Assembly (NCBI GenBank): GCA_014843695.1
Contig: CM026403.1
Span: forward strand, 10,905,611-10,969,610
Length of the DNA stretch: 64,000 bases
Direction of reading: 5' to 3'
DNA from: Archivesica marissinica
Taxonomy: Eukaryota; Mollusca; Bivalvia; Venerida; Vesicomyidae
In this document: positions 45,760 through 59,030 of the stretch, one piece after another
How the letters are laid out: every line of letters begins with the position of its first letter
Numbering within the stretch: the stretch's first letter is position 1
Program-made: the position numbers and the translations under genes
The notes under the pieces: model-generated
The model's input: only the letters and a program-made list of their open reading frames with translations
Database searches by the model: none
Told to the model about the DNA's origin: nothing

Positions 45760-48700
45760 GTCCGGCTGTGTTAAGATGTATGCCTATTTCCTGTGTTTGC
45801 TTGGAGAATGTCCGGCTGTGTTAAGATGTATGCCTATTTCCTGTGTTTGCTTGGAGAATGTCCGGCTGTGTTAAGATGTATGCCTATTTCCTGTGTTTGC
45901 TTGGAGAATGTCCGGCTGTGTTAAGATGTATGTCTATTTCCTGTGTTTGCTTGGAGAATGTCCGGCTGTGTTAAGATGTATGTCTATTTCCTGTGTTTGC
46001 TTGGAGAATGTCCGGCTGTGTTAAGATGTATGCCTATTTCCTGTGTTTGCTTGGAGAATGTCCGGGAATGTTAAGATGTATGCCTATTTCCTGTGTTTGC
46101 TTGGAGAATGTCCGGCTGTGTTAAGATGTATGTCTATTTCCTGTGTTTGCTTGGAGAATGTCCGGCTGTGTTAAGATGTATGCCTATTTCCTGTGTTTGC
46201 TTGGAGAATGTCCGGCTGTGTTAAGATGTATGCCTATTTCCTGTGTTTGCTTGGAGAATGTCTGGGAATGTTAAGATGTATGCCTATTTCCTGTGTTTGC
46301 TTGGAGAATGTCCAGCTGTGTTAAGATGTATGTCTATTTCCTGTGTTTGCTTGGAGAATGTCCGGGAATGTTAAGATGTATGCCTATTTCCTGTGTTTGC
46401 TTGGAGAATGTCCAGCTGTGTTAAGATGTATGTATATTTCCGGTGTTTGCTTGGAGATTGTTCAGCTGTGTTAAGATGTATGTCTATTTCCTGTGTTTGC
46501 TTGGAGAATGTCCGGCTGTGTTAAGATGTATGCCTATTTCCTGTGTTTGCTTGGAGAATGTCCAGCTGTGTTAAGATGTATGTATATTTCCGGTGTTTGC
46601 TTGGAGAATGTTCAGCTGTGTTAAGATGTATGTCTATTTCCTGTGTTTGCTTGGAGAATGTCCGGCTGTGTTAAGATGTATGCCTATTTCCTGTGTTTGC
46701 TTGGAGAATGTCCGGCTGTGTTAAGATGTATGCCTATTTCCTGTGTTTGCTTGGAGAATGTCCGGGAATGTTAAGATGTATGCCTATTTCCTGTGTTTGC
46801 TTGGAGAATGTCTGGGAATGTTAAGATGTATGCCTATTTCCTGTGTTTGCTTGGAGAATGTCCGGCTGTGTTAAGATGTATGTATATTTCCTGTGTTTGC
46901 TTGGAGAATGTTCAGCTGTGTTAAGATGTATGTCTATTTCCTGTGTTTGCTTGGAGAATGTCCGGCTGTGTTAAGATGTATGCCTATTTCCTGTGTTTGC
47001 TTGGAGAATGTCCGGCTGTGTTAAGATGTATGCCTATTTCCTGTGTTTGCTTGGAGAATGTCCAGCTATGTTAAGATGTATGCCTATTTCCTGTGTTTGC
47101 TTGGAGAATGTCCGGCTGTGTTAAGATGTATGTCTATTTCCTGTGTTTGCTTGGAGAATGTCCAGCTATGTTAAGATGTATGTCTATTTCCTGTGTTTGC
47201 TTGGAGAATGTCCAGTTAAGATGTATGCCTATTTCCTGTGTTTGCTTAGAGAATATCCGGCTGTGTTAAGATGTATGTCTATTTCCTGTGTTTGCTTGGA
47301 GAATGTCCGGCTGTGTTAAGATGTATGCCTATTTCCTGTGTTTGCTTGGAGAATGTCCGGGAATGTTAAGATGTATGCCTATTTCCTGTGTTTGCTTGGA
47401 GAATGTCTGGGAATGTTAAGATGTATGCCTATTTCCTGTGTTTGCTTGGAGAATGTCCAGCTGTGTTAAGATGTATGTATATTTCCGGTGTTTGCTTGGA
47501 GAATGTTCAGCTGTGTTAAGATGTATGTCTATTTCCTGTGTTTGCTTGGAGAATGTCCGGCTGTGTTAAGATGTATGCCTATTTCCTGTGTTTGCTTGGA
47601 GAATGTCCGGCTGTGTTAAGATGTATGCCTATTTCCTGTGTTTGCTTGGAGAATGTCCGGGAATGTTAAGATGTATGCCTATTTCCTGTGTTTGCTTGGA
47701 GAATGTCCGGCTGTGTAAGATGTATGCCTATTTCCTGTGTTTGCTTGGAGAATGTCCGGCTTGTTAAGATGTATGCCTATTTCCTGTGTTTGCTTGGAGA
47801 ATGTCCGGGAATGTTAAGATGTATGTCTATTTCCTGTGTTTGCTTGGAGAATGTCCGGCTGTGTTAAGATGTATGCCTATTTCCTGTGTTTGCTTGGAGA
47901 ATATCCGGCTGTGTTAAGATGTATGCCTATTTCCTGTGTTTGCTTGGAGAATGTCCGGCTGTGTTAAGATGTATGTCTATTTCCTGTGTTTGCTTGGAGA
48001 ATGTCCAGCTATGTTAAGATGTATGCCTATTTCCTGTGTTTGCTTGGAGAATATCCGGCTGTGTTAAGATGTATGTCTATTTCCTGTGTTTGCTTGGAGA
48101 ATGTCCAGCTATGTTAAGATGTATGTCTATTTCTTGTGTTTGCTTGGAGAATGTCCAGTTAAGATGTATGTATATTTCCTGTGTTTGCTTGGAGAATATC
48201 CGGCTGTGTTAAGATGTATGTCTATTTCCTGTGTTTGCTTGGAGAATGTCCAGCTATGTTAAGATGTAGGCCTATTTCCTGTGTTTGCTTGGAGAATGTC
48301 CAGCTATGTTAAGATGTATGCCTATTTCCTGTGTTTGCTTGGAGAATGTCCAGCTATGTTAAGATGTAGGCCTATTTCCTGTGTTTGCTTGGAGAATGTC
48401 CAGCTATGTTAAGATGTAGGCCTATTTCCTGTGTTTGCTTGGAGAATGTCCAGCTATGTTAAGATGTAGGCCTATTTCCTGTGTTTGCTTGGAGAATGTC
48501 CAGCTATGTTAAGATGTAGGCCTATTTCCTGTGTTTGCTTGGAGAATGTCCAGCTATGTTAAGATGTAGGCCTATTTCCTGTGTTTGCTTGGAGAATGTC
48601 CAGCTATGTTAAGATGTATGCCTATTTCCTGTGTTTGCTTGGAGAATGTCCAGCTATGTTAAGATGTATGCCTATTTCCTGTGTTTGCTTGGAGAATGTC

Positions 48701-50974
48701 CGGCTGTGTTAAGATGTATGCCTATTTCCTGTGTTTGCTTGGAGAATGTCCGGGAATGTTAAGATGTATGCCTATTTCCTGTGTTTGCTTGGAGAATGTC
48801 CGTCTGTGTTAAGATGTATGCCTATTTCCTGTGTTTGCTTGGAGAATGTCCGGCTGTGTTAAGATGTATGCCTATTTCCTGTGTTTGCTTGGAGAATGTC
48901 CAGCTGTGTTAAGATGTATGCCTATTTCCTGTGTTTGCTTGGAGAATGTCCGACTGTGTTAAGATGTATGCCTATTTCCTGTGTTTGCTTGGAGAATGTC
49001 CAGCTGTGTTAAAATGTATGTCTATTTCCTGTGTTTGCTTGGAGAATGTCCGGCTGTGTTAAGATGTATGCCTATTTCCTGTGTTTGCTTGGAGAATGTC
49101 CGGGAATGTTAAGATGTATGCCTATTTCCTGTGTTTGCTTGGAGAATGTCTGGGAATGTTAAGATGTATGCCTATTTCCTGTGTTTGCTTGGAGAATGTC
49201 CAGCTGTGTTAAGATGTATGTATATTTCCTGTGTTTGCTTGGAGAATGTTCAGCTGTGTTAAGATGTATGTCTATTTCCTGTGTTTGCTTGGAGAATGTC
49301 CGGCTGTGTTAAGATGTATGCCTATTTCCTGTGTTTGCTTGGAGAATGTCCGGCTGTGTTAAGATGTATGCCTATTTCCTGTGTTTGCTTGGAGAATGTC
49401 CGGCTGTGTTAAGATGTATGCCTATTTCCTGTGTTTGCTTGGAGAATGTCCGGCTGTGTTAAGATGTATGCCTATTTCCTGTGTTTGCTTGGAGAATGTC
49501 CGGCTATGTTAAGATGTATGCCTATTTCCTGTGTTTGCTTGGAGAATGTCCAGCTGTGTTAAGATGTATGCCTATTTCCTGTGTTTGCTTGGAGAATGTC
49601 CGGCTGTGTTAAGATGTATGCCTATTTCCTGTGTTTGCTTGGAGAATGTCCGGCTGTGTTAAGATGTATGCCTATTTCCTGTGTTTGCTTGGAGAATGTC
49701 CGGGAATGTTAAGATGTATGCCTATTTCCTGTGTTTGCTTGGAGAATGTCCGGGAATGTTAAGATGTATGCCTATTTCCTGTGTTTGCTTGGAGAATGTC
49801 CGGCTGTGTTAAGATGTATGCCTATTTCCTGTGTTTGCTTGGAGAATGTCCAGCTGTGTTAAGATGTATGCCTATTTCCTGTGTTTGCTTGGAGAATGTC
49901 CGGCTGTGTTAAGATGTATGCCTATTTCCTGTGTTTGCTTGGAGAATGTTCAGCTGTGTTAAGATGTATGCCTATTTCCTGTGTTTGCTTGGAGAATGTC
50001 CGGCTGTGTTAAGATGTATGCCTATTTCCTGTGTTTGCTTGGAGAATGTCCGACTGTGTTAAGATGTATGCCTATTTCCTGTGTTTGCTTGGAGAATATC
50101 CGGCTGTGTTAAGATGTATGCCTATTTCCTGTGTTTGCTTGGAGAATGTCCGGCTGTGTTAAGATGTATGCCTATTTCCTGTGTTTGCTTGGAGAATGTC
50201 CGACTGTGTTAAGATGTATGCCTATTTCCTGTGTTTGCTTGGAGAATGTCCGGCTGTGTTACGATGTATGCCTATTTCCTGTGTTTGCTTGGAGAATGTC
50301 CGGCTGTGTTACGATGTATGCCTATTTCCTGTGTTTGCTTGGAGAATGTCCGGGAATGTTAAGATGTATGTCTATTTCCTGTGTTTGCTTGGAGAATGTC
50401 CAGCTGTGTTAAGATGTATGCCTATTTCCTGTGTTTGCTTGGAGAATGTCCGGGAATGTTAAGATGTATGCCTATTTCCTGTGTTTGCTTGGAGAATGTC
50501 CAGCTATGTTAAGATGTATGCCTATTTCCTGTGTTTGCTTGGAGAATGTCTGGGAATGTTAAGATGTATGCCTATTTCCTGTGTTTGCTTGGAGAATGTC
50601 CGGCTGTGTTAAGATGTATGCCTATTGCCTGTGTTTGCTTGGAGAATGTCCGGCTATGTTAAGATGTATGTCTATTTCCTGTGTTTGCTTGGAGAATGTC
50701 CGGCTGTGTTAAGATGTATGCCTATTTCCTGTGTTTGCTTGGAGAATGTCCGGCTATGTTAAGATGTATGTCTATTTCCTGTGTTTGCTTGGAGGTCTAT
50801 TTCCTGTGTTTGCTTGGAGAATGTCCGGCTGTGTTAAGATGTATGCCTATTTCTTGTGTTTGCTTGGAGAATGTCCGGCTGTGTTAAGATGTATGTCTAT
50901 TTCCTGTGTTTGCTTGGAGAATGTCCGGCTGTGTTAAGATGTATGCCTATTTCCTGTGTTTGCTTGGAGAAGTG
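45760..50974. repeat. 50-bp array, about 104 copies, 5.2 kb
   Basis: Unit tgtccggctgtgttaagatg, tatgcctatttcctgtgttt, gcttggagaa. Subtypes: cggctgtg, cagctgtg, cagctatg, cgggaatg and ctgggaatg; tgcctat, tgtctat and tgtatat. Blocks of subtypes recur (for example the tgtatatttccggtg copies), and 48240-48600 is a run of near-identical cagctatg/tgtaggcct units. No gene; short ORFs are repeat products. Confidence 0.97.
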
Positions 50975-51741
50975 ACTGGTTCAAGTGTCCATCAGTAGTC
51001 TGGTTTTATATTATGACATGTCTAATTACTTTGATTGTTTAGAGCAATGATACAAGTGTCTATTTGAGTCCAGCTTTAGAACCAATATATGCCTATTTAC
51101 TGTGTGGAAGCTGTGTGGCACTATGATGATACAGTGATTGGAGTTTCATGAAATTGCACCCATTGGTTACAGAGTACTGACTCTGTAAGGAATGACGAGA
51201 CACATGGACGGGCAGCGCCGAACCAATATCCCCCTCCAAGATCCTTCGTATCAGGCGTGGAATAATAATCAATATATATATGAGAGTAGATAAAGGTGTG
51301 GAATGTGGGAAGCTATGCAGGTGTTATATGGCGTTTATGTGGAGTAAATGGTTGATGCAAGTGTAGGAGGTTCCTTGTTGAGATGTAGCCAGATCATACA
51401 GATGTGCCATAGCACAAATTGTTACTGTAACATTAGGTTTTATACTGGGTCAGGGCTTGAGCTAGAGGGAGATCAGGGAGAAATTGTCTCCCAGCACTGT
51501 GTCATTTCTCCCTACAGGGATGGAGCTAGAGGGAGATCAGGGAGAAATAGTCTCCTAATACTGCCTTACTTTTCCCTATAATGAGTTCAGACAGCAGATT
51601 TTCATGCAGAATATAGTTGTGACAAAGTTGCTTAGTCAGCAAAACGTCTTCCTTGTACGTCTTAAGCAAGGTATAAACTTGTCCCTTGTAAGCTTTAAGC
51701 ATCTACCTTGTATACCTTATGATTCTCCCTGGTATCCCTTA
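50975..51741. other. Intergenic sequence, mostly unique
   Basis: Contains two copies of gagctagagggagatcaggg, agaaat..gtctcc (51460-51556, about 70 bp apart) and a loose set of cttgtanncttaagc-like units from about 51640. No exon or kinase-like segment recognised. Confidence 0.6.
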
Positions 51742-51930
51742 AACTTAAACAAGTGGTCCAGTGGTAGAGTGTCTGATTTGGAATTGAACCGTCCCGGGTC
51801 CAATACTCGGTCAGGCCACGTATGCAGTGTCATTGAGCAAGCAAGGCACCTCACACACATTGCTTAGTACTGGTTGACTGCCTAGGTCATCTAAGCCTAC
51901 CCAGGAAAACATGTCTAGGTCCATGCAAGG
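51742..51930 (+). mobile_element. tRNA-derived SINE, family F
   Basis: Head aagtggtccagtggtagagt, then gatttggaattgaaccg and B-box-like gggtccaatactc, followed by about 130 bp of body (tactggttgactgcctagg). The A-box tggtccagtggtagag is clear, the B-box weak. Right end uncertain. Confidence 0.68.
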
Positions 51931-52274
51931 GCTTTCATATTAATGGATCATACTTAACTTGTCCCTTGTACCCTTATCCCCCCTGTAATCTTCTCCCTTA
52001 TACACCTTAAGCTTCTCGCTTATATATCTTTAGCATCTTCCTTGTGTCCCTTAAATGTCTCTCTATTTTGCAGGCCCAGCTCTAGCCCCGTGGGTTCAGC
52101 TTCTCTTGTCTCTGTGTTATAACCCTCATAGCTAATGTGGTTTGTAAACTGTGTGTATTTAGCATGTTGCATAGTTATAGAACATGTATATATGTATTGT
52201 TATAGAACATGTATATATGTATTGTTAAAGGTAAGTAGCTAGCCTATTGTATTAATAATGTTTTATACAATATT
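51931..52274. other. Nothing but loose short repeats
   Basis: Degenerate ctcccttat/ccttaagc-like units to about 52065 and a 28-bp duplication of tatagaacatgtatatatgt at 52175-52228. No gene seen. Confidence 0.6.
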
Positions 52275-53246
52275 TAGCGTCTACAAAACCCACCTCCATA
52301 TAATAGCCACCTCCCTACAACAGCCACCCACTTATTACACCCATCCGTTACAACAGGAACATCCCTACAACACCCGCATCCATCCATATAACAGAAACCT
52401 CACTTCAACAGCCACCTCCTACAACATCTGCTTCAATATAACACCCACCTCTATATAACGCCCACCTACAATCCCACCTCCATACAACACTAGCCTCTGT
52501 ATAACACCCACTCCATATAACAGCCACCTCCTACAACACTTGCCTCCATATAACACCCACCTCCCTGTAACACTTGCCTCCATATAACACCCACCTCCCT
52601 GTGACACTTGCCTCCATATAGCACCCACCTCCCTGTAACATGTGCCTCCATATAACACCCACCTCCCTGTAACACCCACCTCCATATAATAGCCACCTCC
52701 ATATAGCACCCACCTCCCTGTAACACTTGCCTCCATATAACAGCCACCTCCCTGTGACACTTGCCTCCATATAACAGCCACCTCCCTGTGACACTTGCCT
52801 CCATATAACAGCCACCTCCCTGTGACACTTGCCTCCATATAACAGCCCCTCCCTGTGACACTTGCCTCCATATAACAGCCACCTCCCTGTGACACTTGCC
52901 TCCATATAACACCACCTCCCTGTAACACTTGCCTCCATATAACACCCACCTCCCTGTGACACTTGCCTCCATATAACAGCCACCTCCCTGTAACACTTGC
53001 CTCCATATAACACCCACCTCCCTGTGACACTTGCCTCCATATAACAGCCACCTCCCTGTAACACTTGCCTCCATATAACACCCACCTCCCTGTGACACTT
53101 GCCTCCATATAACACCCACCTCCCTGTAACACTTGCCTCCATATAACACCCACATTCCTGTGACACTTGCCTCCATATAACAGCCACCTCCCTGTAACAC
53201 TTGCCTCCATATAACACCCACCTCCCTGTGACACTTGCCTCCATAT
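52275..53246. repeat. 34-bp array, about 22 regular copies plus a degenerate left edge
   Basis: Regular from about 52525: ctccatataacacccacctc plus cctgtgacacttgc, with cagcc/caccc and tgtgac/tgtaac variants alternating. The left edge (52275-52525) is the same kind of sequence, decayed. Minus-strand frames stay open as a repeat effect. Confidence 0.94.
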
Positions 53247-53999
53247 ATTTGACAGAAATTTTGAATAAGAAAAAAAACCCAGCTCACATGATATATCAAA
53301 ACTGCATAAATTCTTAAATAAATATGTGTACTGCAGCTTTATAATATAGTTTAATTATTAATTGCATAATGAAATGAAAGAAGAGCCATATTACGAATAT
53401 ATGTTTCATATCTCACGTGTACAAACTGCACATGTATTTTATTGATTGTACATAATTTATATTATCAAGCGTCACTTTACATGATTTTATGGTATATTAT
53501 TTACATACAAGGTTGTGTATGCATTTATTTCTGTATTTTTCTTTGCTGTATTGTTATTTTGCCCTTTGTTGTGATGTTGTTTTGTACCCGTCGACAGCAG
53601 TTTCATTTCCGCTCTCTAGAAAGATATACTTTAGTACATTATTTTTGGTTATAATTTATAATTTGAGAACAATTTATTTTAGCATGATTGCGAAACAAGT
53701 TGTTCTGACTTTAGCCCTTGCTGTTTAGTCATGTTTGTCCCAATGTGCCATTAAGCCTGGAACTGGCTATAATTATATATAGCTACTGATACTTACAGGA
53801 GCACAAGCCTGTCACAAAGTTTTTGTAAGGGTCTTAGTAATATATATAGTACCAATATTATAGATATAGCACACTATGGCCCCTTATGACCGGTACTTGT
53901 GATTAATGGAGTATGCACCTATTTCCACTTTCAAACTATATGAAGTAAAACATTTAAGTAAACATAAACCGTATATTGAGTTACATTCTGATTATTGTG
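53247..53999. other. Intergenic sequence with a SINE tail remnant
   Basis: AT-rich, apparently unique, with an AATAAA near 53315. At 53670-53710 lies a minus-strand remnant of the shared SINE A/B tail (gattgcgaaacaagttgttc) preceded by aatttattttag, as in the SINE at 36130. No gene recognised. Confidence 0.65.
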
Positions 54000-56900
54000 C
54001 TCTCCTGGGTCCCATGCTAGGCATGTATGTTTTACCAACAACTCCTGGGTCCCATGCTGGACATGTATGTTATACCAACAACTCCTGGGTCCCATGCTGT
54101 ACTTGTATGTTATACCAACAACTCCTGGGTCCCATGCTGGACATGTATGTTGTACCAACAAGCCCATGCTCCTGGGTCCCATGCTGGACTTGTATGTTAT
54201 ACCAACAACTCCTGGGTCCCATGCTGGACTTGTATGTTATACCAACAACTCCTGGGTCCCATGCTGGGCATGTATGTTATACCAACAATCTCTTGCTCCT
54301 GAGTCCCATGCTGGACATGTATGTTGTACCAACAAGCCCTTGGGGTCCCATGCTGGACATGTATGTTGTACCAACTTGCTCCTGTGTCCCATGCTGGAAA
54401 TGTATGTTATACCAACAAGCCCATGCTCCTGGGTCCCTGCTGGGAATGTATGTTTTACCAACTTGCTCCTGGGTCCCATGCTGGCATGTATATTTTACCA
54501 ACTTGCTCCTAGGTCCCTGCTGGACATGTATGTTGTACCAACAAGCCCATGCTCCTGGGTCCCATGCTGGACATGTTGTACCAACAATCCCTTGCTCCTG
54601 GGTCCCATGCTGGACATGTATGTTGTACCAACAAGCCCTTGCTCCTGGGTCCCATGCTGGACATGTATGTTGTACCAACTTGCTCCTGTGTCCCATGCTG
54701 GAAATGTATGTTGTACCAACAAGCCCTTGCTCCCGGGTCCCATGCTGGACATGTATGTTGTACCAACTTGCTCCTGTGTCCCATGCTGGACATGTATGTT
54801 GTACCAACAAGCCCTTGCTCCTGGGTCCCATGCTGGACATGTATGTTGTACCAACTTGCTCCTGTGTCCCATGCTGGAAATGTATGTTATACCAACAAGC
54901 CCTGAGTCCCATGCTGGACATGTATGTTGTACCAACTTGCTCCTGGGTCCCATGCTGGACATGTATGTTGTACGAACAATCCCTGTGTCCCATTCTGGAC
55001 ATGTATGTTGTACCAACTTGCTCCTGGGTCCCATGCAGGACATGTATGTTGTACTAACTTGCCCTTGCTCCTGGGTCCCATGCTGGACATGTATGCTATA
55101 CCAACAAGCCCTTGCTCCTGGGTTCCCTGCTGGACATGTATGTTGTACCAACTTGCTCCTGGGTCCCATGCTGGACATGTATGTTGTACCAACATACCCT
55201 TGCTCTTGGGTCCCATGCTGGACATGTATATTTTACCAACAAGTCCTTGCTCTTGGATCCCATGCTGGACATGTATGTTTTACCAACATACCCTTGCTCT
55301 TGGGTCCCATGCTGTACATGCATGTTTTACCAACATGTCCTTGCTCCTGGCTCCTTGCTGTACATGCATGTTTTACCAACATGTCCTTGCTCCTGGCTCC
55401 TTGCTGTACATGCATGTTTTACCAACATACCCTTGCTCTTGGGTCCCATGCTGGACATGTATATTTTACCAACAATCCCTTGCTCTTGGATCCCATGCTG
55501 GACATGTATGTTTTACCAGCATACCCTTGGTCTTGGGTCCCATGCTGGACATGTATATTTTACCAACAATCCCTTGCTCTTGGGTCCCATGCTGTACATG
55601 CATGTTTTACCAACATGTCCTGGCTCCTTGCTGTACATGCATGTGTTACCAACACATCCTGGCTCCTTGCTGTACATGCATGTTTTACCAACACATCCTT
55701 GCTCCTGGCGCCTTGCTGTACGTGCATGTGTTACCAACACATCCTTGCTCCTGGCTCCAACACATCCTTGCTCCTGGCTCCTTGCTGTACATGCATGTTT
55801 TACCAACATGTCCTGGCTCCTTGCTATGCATGCATGTTTTACCAACATGTCCTTGCTCCTGGCTCCTTGCTGTACATGCATGTTTTACCAACATGTCCTG
55901 GCTCCTTGCTGTACATGCATGATTTACCAACATGTCCTGGCTCCTTGCTGTACATGCATGTTTTACCAACATGTCCTGGCTCCTTGCTATACATTCATGT
56001 TTTACCAACACATCCTTGCTCCTGGCTCCTTGCATACATGCATGTTTTACCAACATGTCCTGGCTCCTTGCTATGCATGCATGTTTTACCAACATGTCCT
56101 GGCTCCTTGCTATACATGCATGTTTTACCAACATGTCCTTGCTCCTGGCTCATTGCTGTACATGCATGTTTTACCAACATGTCCTGGCTCCTTGCTATAC
56201 ATGCATGTTTTACCAACATGTCCTTGCTCCTTGCTATACATGCATGTTTTACCAACATGTCCTGGCTCCTTGCTATACATGCATGTTTAACCAACATGTC
56301 CTTGCTCCTGGCTCCTTGCTATACATGCATGTTTTACCAACATGTCCTGGCTCCTTGCTATACATGCATGTTTTACCAACATGTCCTTGCTCCTGGCTCC
56401 TTGCTATACATGCATGTTTTACCAACATGTCCTGGCTCCTTGCTGTACATGCATGTTTTACCAACACATCCTTGCTTCCTGGCTCCTTGCTATACATGCA
56501 TGTTTTACCAACATGTCCTGGCTCCTTGCTGTACATGCATGTTTTACCAACATGTCCTGGCTCCTTGCTGTACATGCATGTTTTACCAACACATCCTTGC
56601 TCCTGGCTCCTTGCTATACATGCATGTTTTACCAACATGTCCTGGCTCCTTGCTGTACATGCATGTTTTACCAACATGTCCTGGCTCCTTGCTGTACATG
56701 CATGTTTTACCAACACATCCTTGCTCCTGGCTCCTTGCTATACATGCATGTTTTACCAACATGTCCTGGCTCCTTGCTGTACATGCATGTTTTACCAACA
56801 TCTCCTGGCTCCTTGCTGTACATGCATGTTTTACCAACACATCCTTGCTCCTGGCTCCTTGCTATACATGCATGTTTTACCAACATGTCCTGGCTCCTTG

Positions 56901-58905
56901 CTGTACATGCATGTTTTACCAACATGTCCATGCTCCTTGCTGTACATGCATGTTTTACCAACATGTCCTGGCTCCTTGCTATACATTCATGTTTTACCAA
57001 CACATCCTGGCTCCTTGCTGTACATGCATGTTTTACCAACATGTCCTTGCTCCTGGCTCCTTGCTGTATATGCATGTTTTACCAACATGTCCTGGCTCCT
57101 TGCTGTACATGCATGTTTACCAACATGTCCTGGCTCCTTGCTGTACATGCATGTTTTACCAACATGTCCTGGCTCCTTGCTGTACATGCATGTTTTACCA
57201 ACATGTCCTGGCTCCTTGCTGTACATGCATGTTTTACCAACATGTCCTTGCTCCTGGCTCCTTGCTGTACATGCATGTTTTACCAACATGTCCTGGCTCC
57301 TTGCTGTACATGCATGTTTTACCAACATGTCCTGGCTCCTTGCTGTACATGCATGTTTTACCAACATGTCCTGGCTCCTTGCTATACATGTATGTTTTAC
57401 CAACATGTCCTGGCTCCTTGCTGTACATGCATGTTTTACCAACATGTCCTGGCTCCTTGCTGTACATGCATGTTTTACCAACACGTCCTGGCTCCTTGCT
57501 ATGCATGCATGTTTTACCAACATGTCCTGGCTCCTTGCTATACATGCATGTTTTACCAACATGTCCTTGCTCCTGGCTCCTTGCTGTACATGCATGTATT
57601 ACCAACACATCCTTGCTCCTGGCTCATTGTTGTACGTGCATGATTTACCAACATGTCCTGGCTCCTTGCTGTACATGCACGTTTTACAAACATGTCCTTG
57701 CTCATTGTTGTACATGCATGATTTACCAACATGTCCTGGCTCCTTGCTGTACATGCACATTTTACAAACATGTCCTGGGTCCTTGTCGTATATGCATGTT
57801 TACCAACATGTCATTAGTCCTTGCCATACATGCATGTTTTACCAACATGTTCATGCTCCTAGGTCCTTGCTGTACATGCATATTTTACCAACATGTTCAT
57901 GCTCCTGGGTCCTTGCCGTACATGCATGCTTTACCAACATGTTCATGCTCCTGGGTCCTTGCCATACATGCATGTTTTACCAACATGTTCATGCTCCTAG
58001 GTCCTTGCTGTACATGCATATTTTACCAACATGTTCATGCTCCTAGGACCTTGCTGTACATGCATATTTTACCAACATGTTCATGCTCCTAGGTCCTTGC
58101 TGTACATGCATATGTTACCAACATGTTCATGCTCCTAGGTCCTTGCTGTACATGCATAGTTTACCAACATGTTCATGCTCCTAGGTCCTTGCTGTACATG
58201 CATATTTTACCAACATGTTCATGCTCCTTGCCATACATGCATGTTTTACCAACATGTTCATGCTCCTAGGTCCTTGCTGTACATGCATATTTTGCCAACA
58301 TGTTCATGCTCCTGGGTCCTTGCCATACATGCATGTTTTACCAACATGTTCATGATCCTGGGACCTTACCGTACATGCATGTTTTCCCAACATGTTCATG
58401 CTCCTGGGTACTTGCCATACATGCATGTTTTCCCAACCTATTCATGCTCCTAGGACCTTGCCGTATATGCATGTTTTACCAACATGTTCATGCTCCTGGG
58501 TACTTGCCGTATATGCATGTTTTACCAACATGTTCATGCTCCTAGGACCTTGCCGTATATGCATGTTTTCCCAACATGTTCATGCTCCTGGGTACTTGCC
58601 ATACATGCATGTTTTCCCAACCTATTCATGCTCCTAGGACCTTGCCATATATGCATGTTTTACCAACATGTTCATGCTCCTAGGTCCTTGCTGTAAATGC
58701 ATATTTTACCAACATGTCCTTGGTCCTTGCCATACATGCATGTTTTACCAACATGTTCATGCTCCTAGGTCCTTGCTGTACATGCATATTTTGCCAACAT
58801 GTTCATGCACCTGGGTCCTTGCCATACATGCATGTTTTACCAACATGTTCATGCTCCTGGGTCCTCGCTGTACATGCATGTTTTACCAACATGTTCACAT
58901 AACTG
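54000..58905. repeat. 39/46-bp array, about 115 copies, 4.9 kb
   Basis: Three zones of related units. To about 55200: ctcctgggtcccatgctgga, catgtatgttgtaccaac. From there to 57770: ctcctggctccttgctgtac, atgcatgttttaccaacatg, alternating 39 and 46 bp. From about 57840: ttcatgctcctaggtccttg, ctgtacatgcatattttacc. All three plus-strand frames stay open for long stretches, including one of about 1,365 codons (53995-58092). The peptide is only a period-13 repeat in shifting frames, so I call no gene. Confidence 0.96.
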
Positions 58906-59030
58906 ATGTCTGCTAAATTGTTTACAATGATGAATGGATCATATTTTGTGAGATCTTTGGAATAAATTATTGAAGATCACGGGCATTTTGTTTGTTTGTA
59001 ATGGTCCTGTTTATTGAATTGTAACGTCTT
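58906..59030. other. Short unique spacer between arrays
   Basis: About 125 bp with an AATAAA near 58960. No gene feature seen. Confidence 0.5.

Noticed and set aside
53995..58092. A 1,365-codon open frame as a real gene
   Set aside because: It lies wholly within the 39/46-bp array; the peptide is the repeat itself in shifting frames, and neighbouring frames are just as open.
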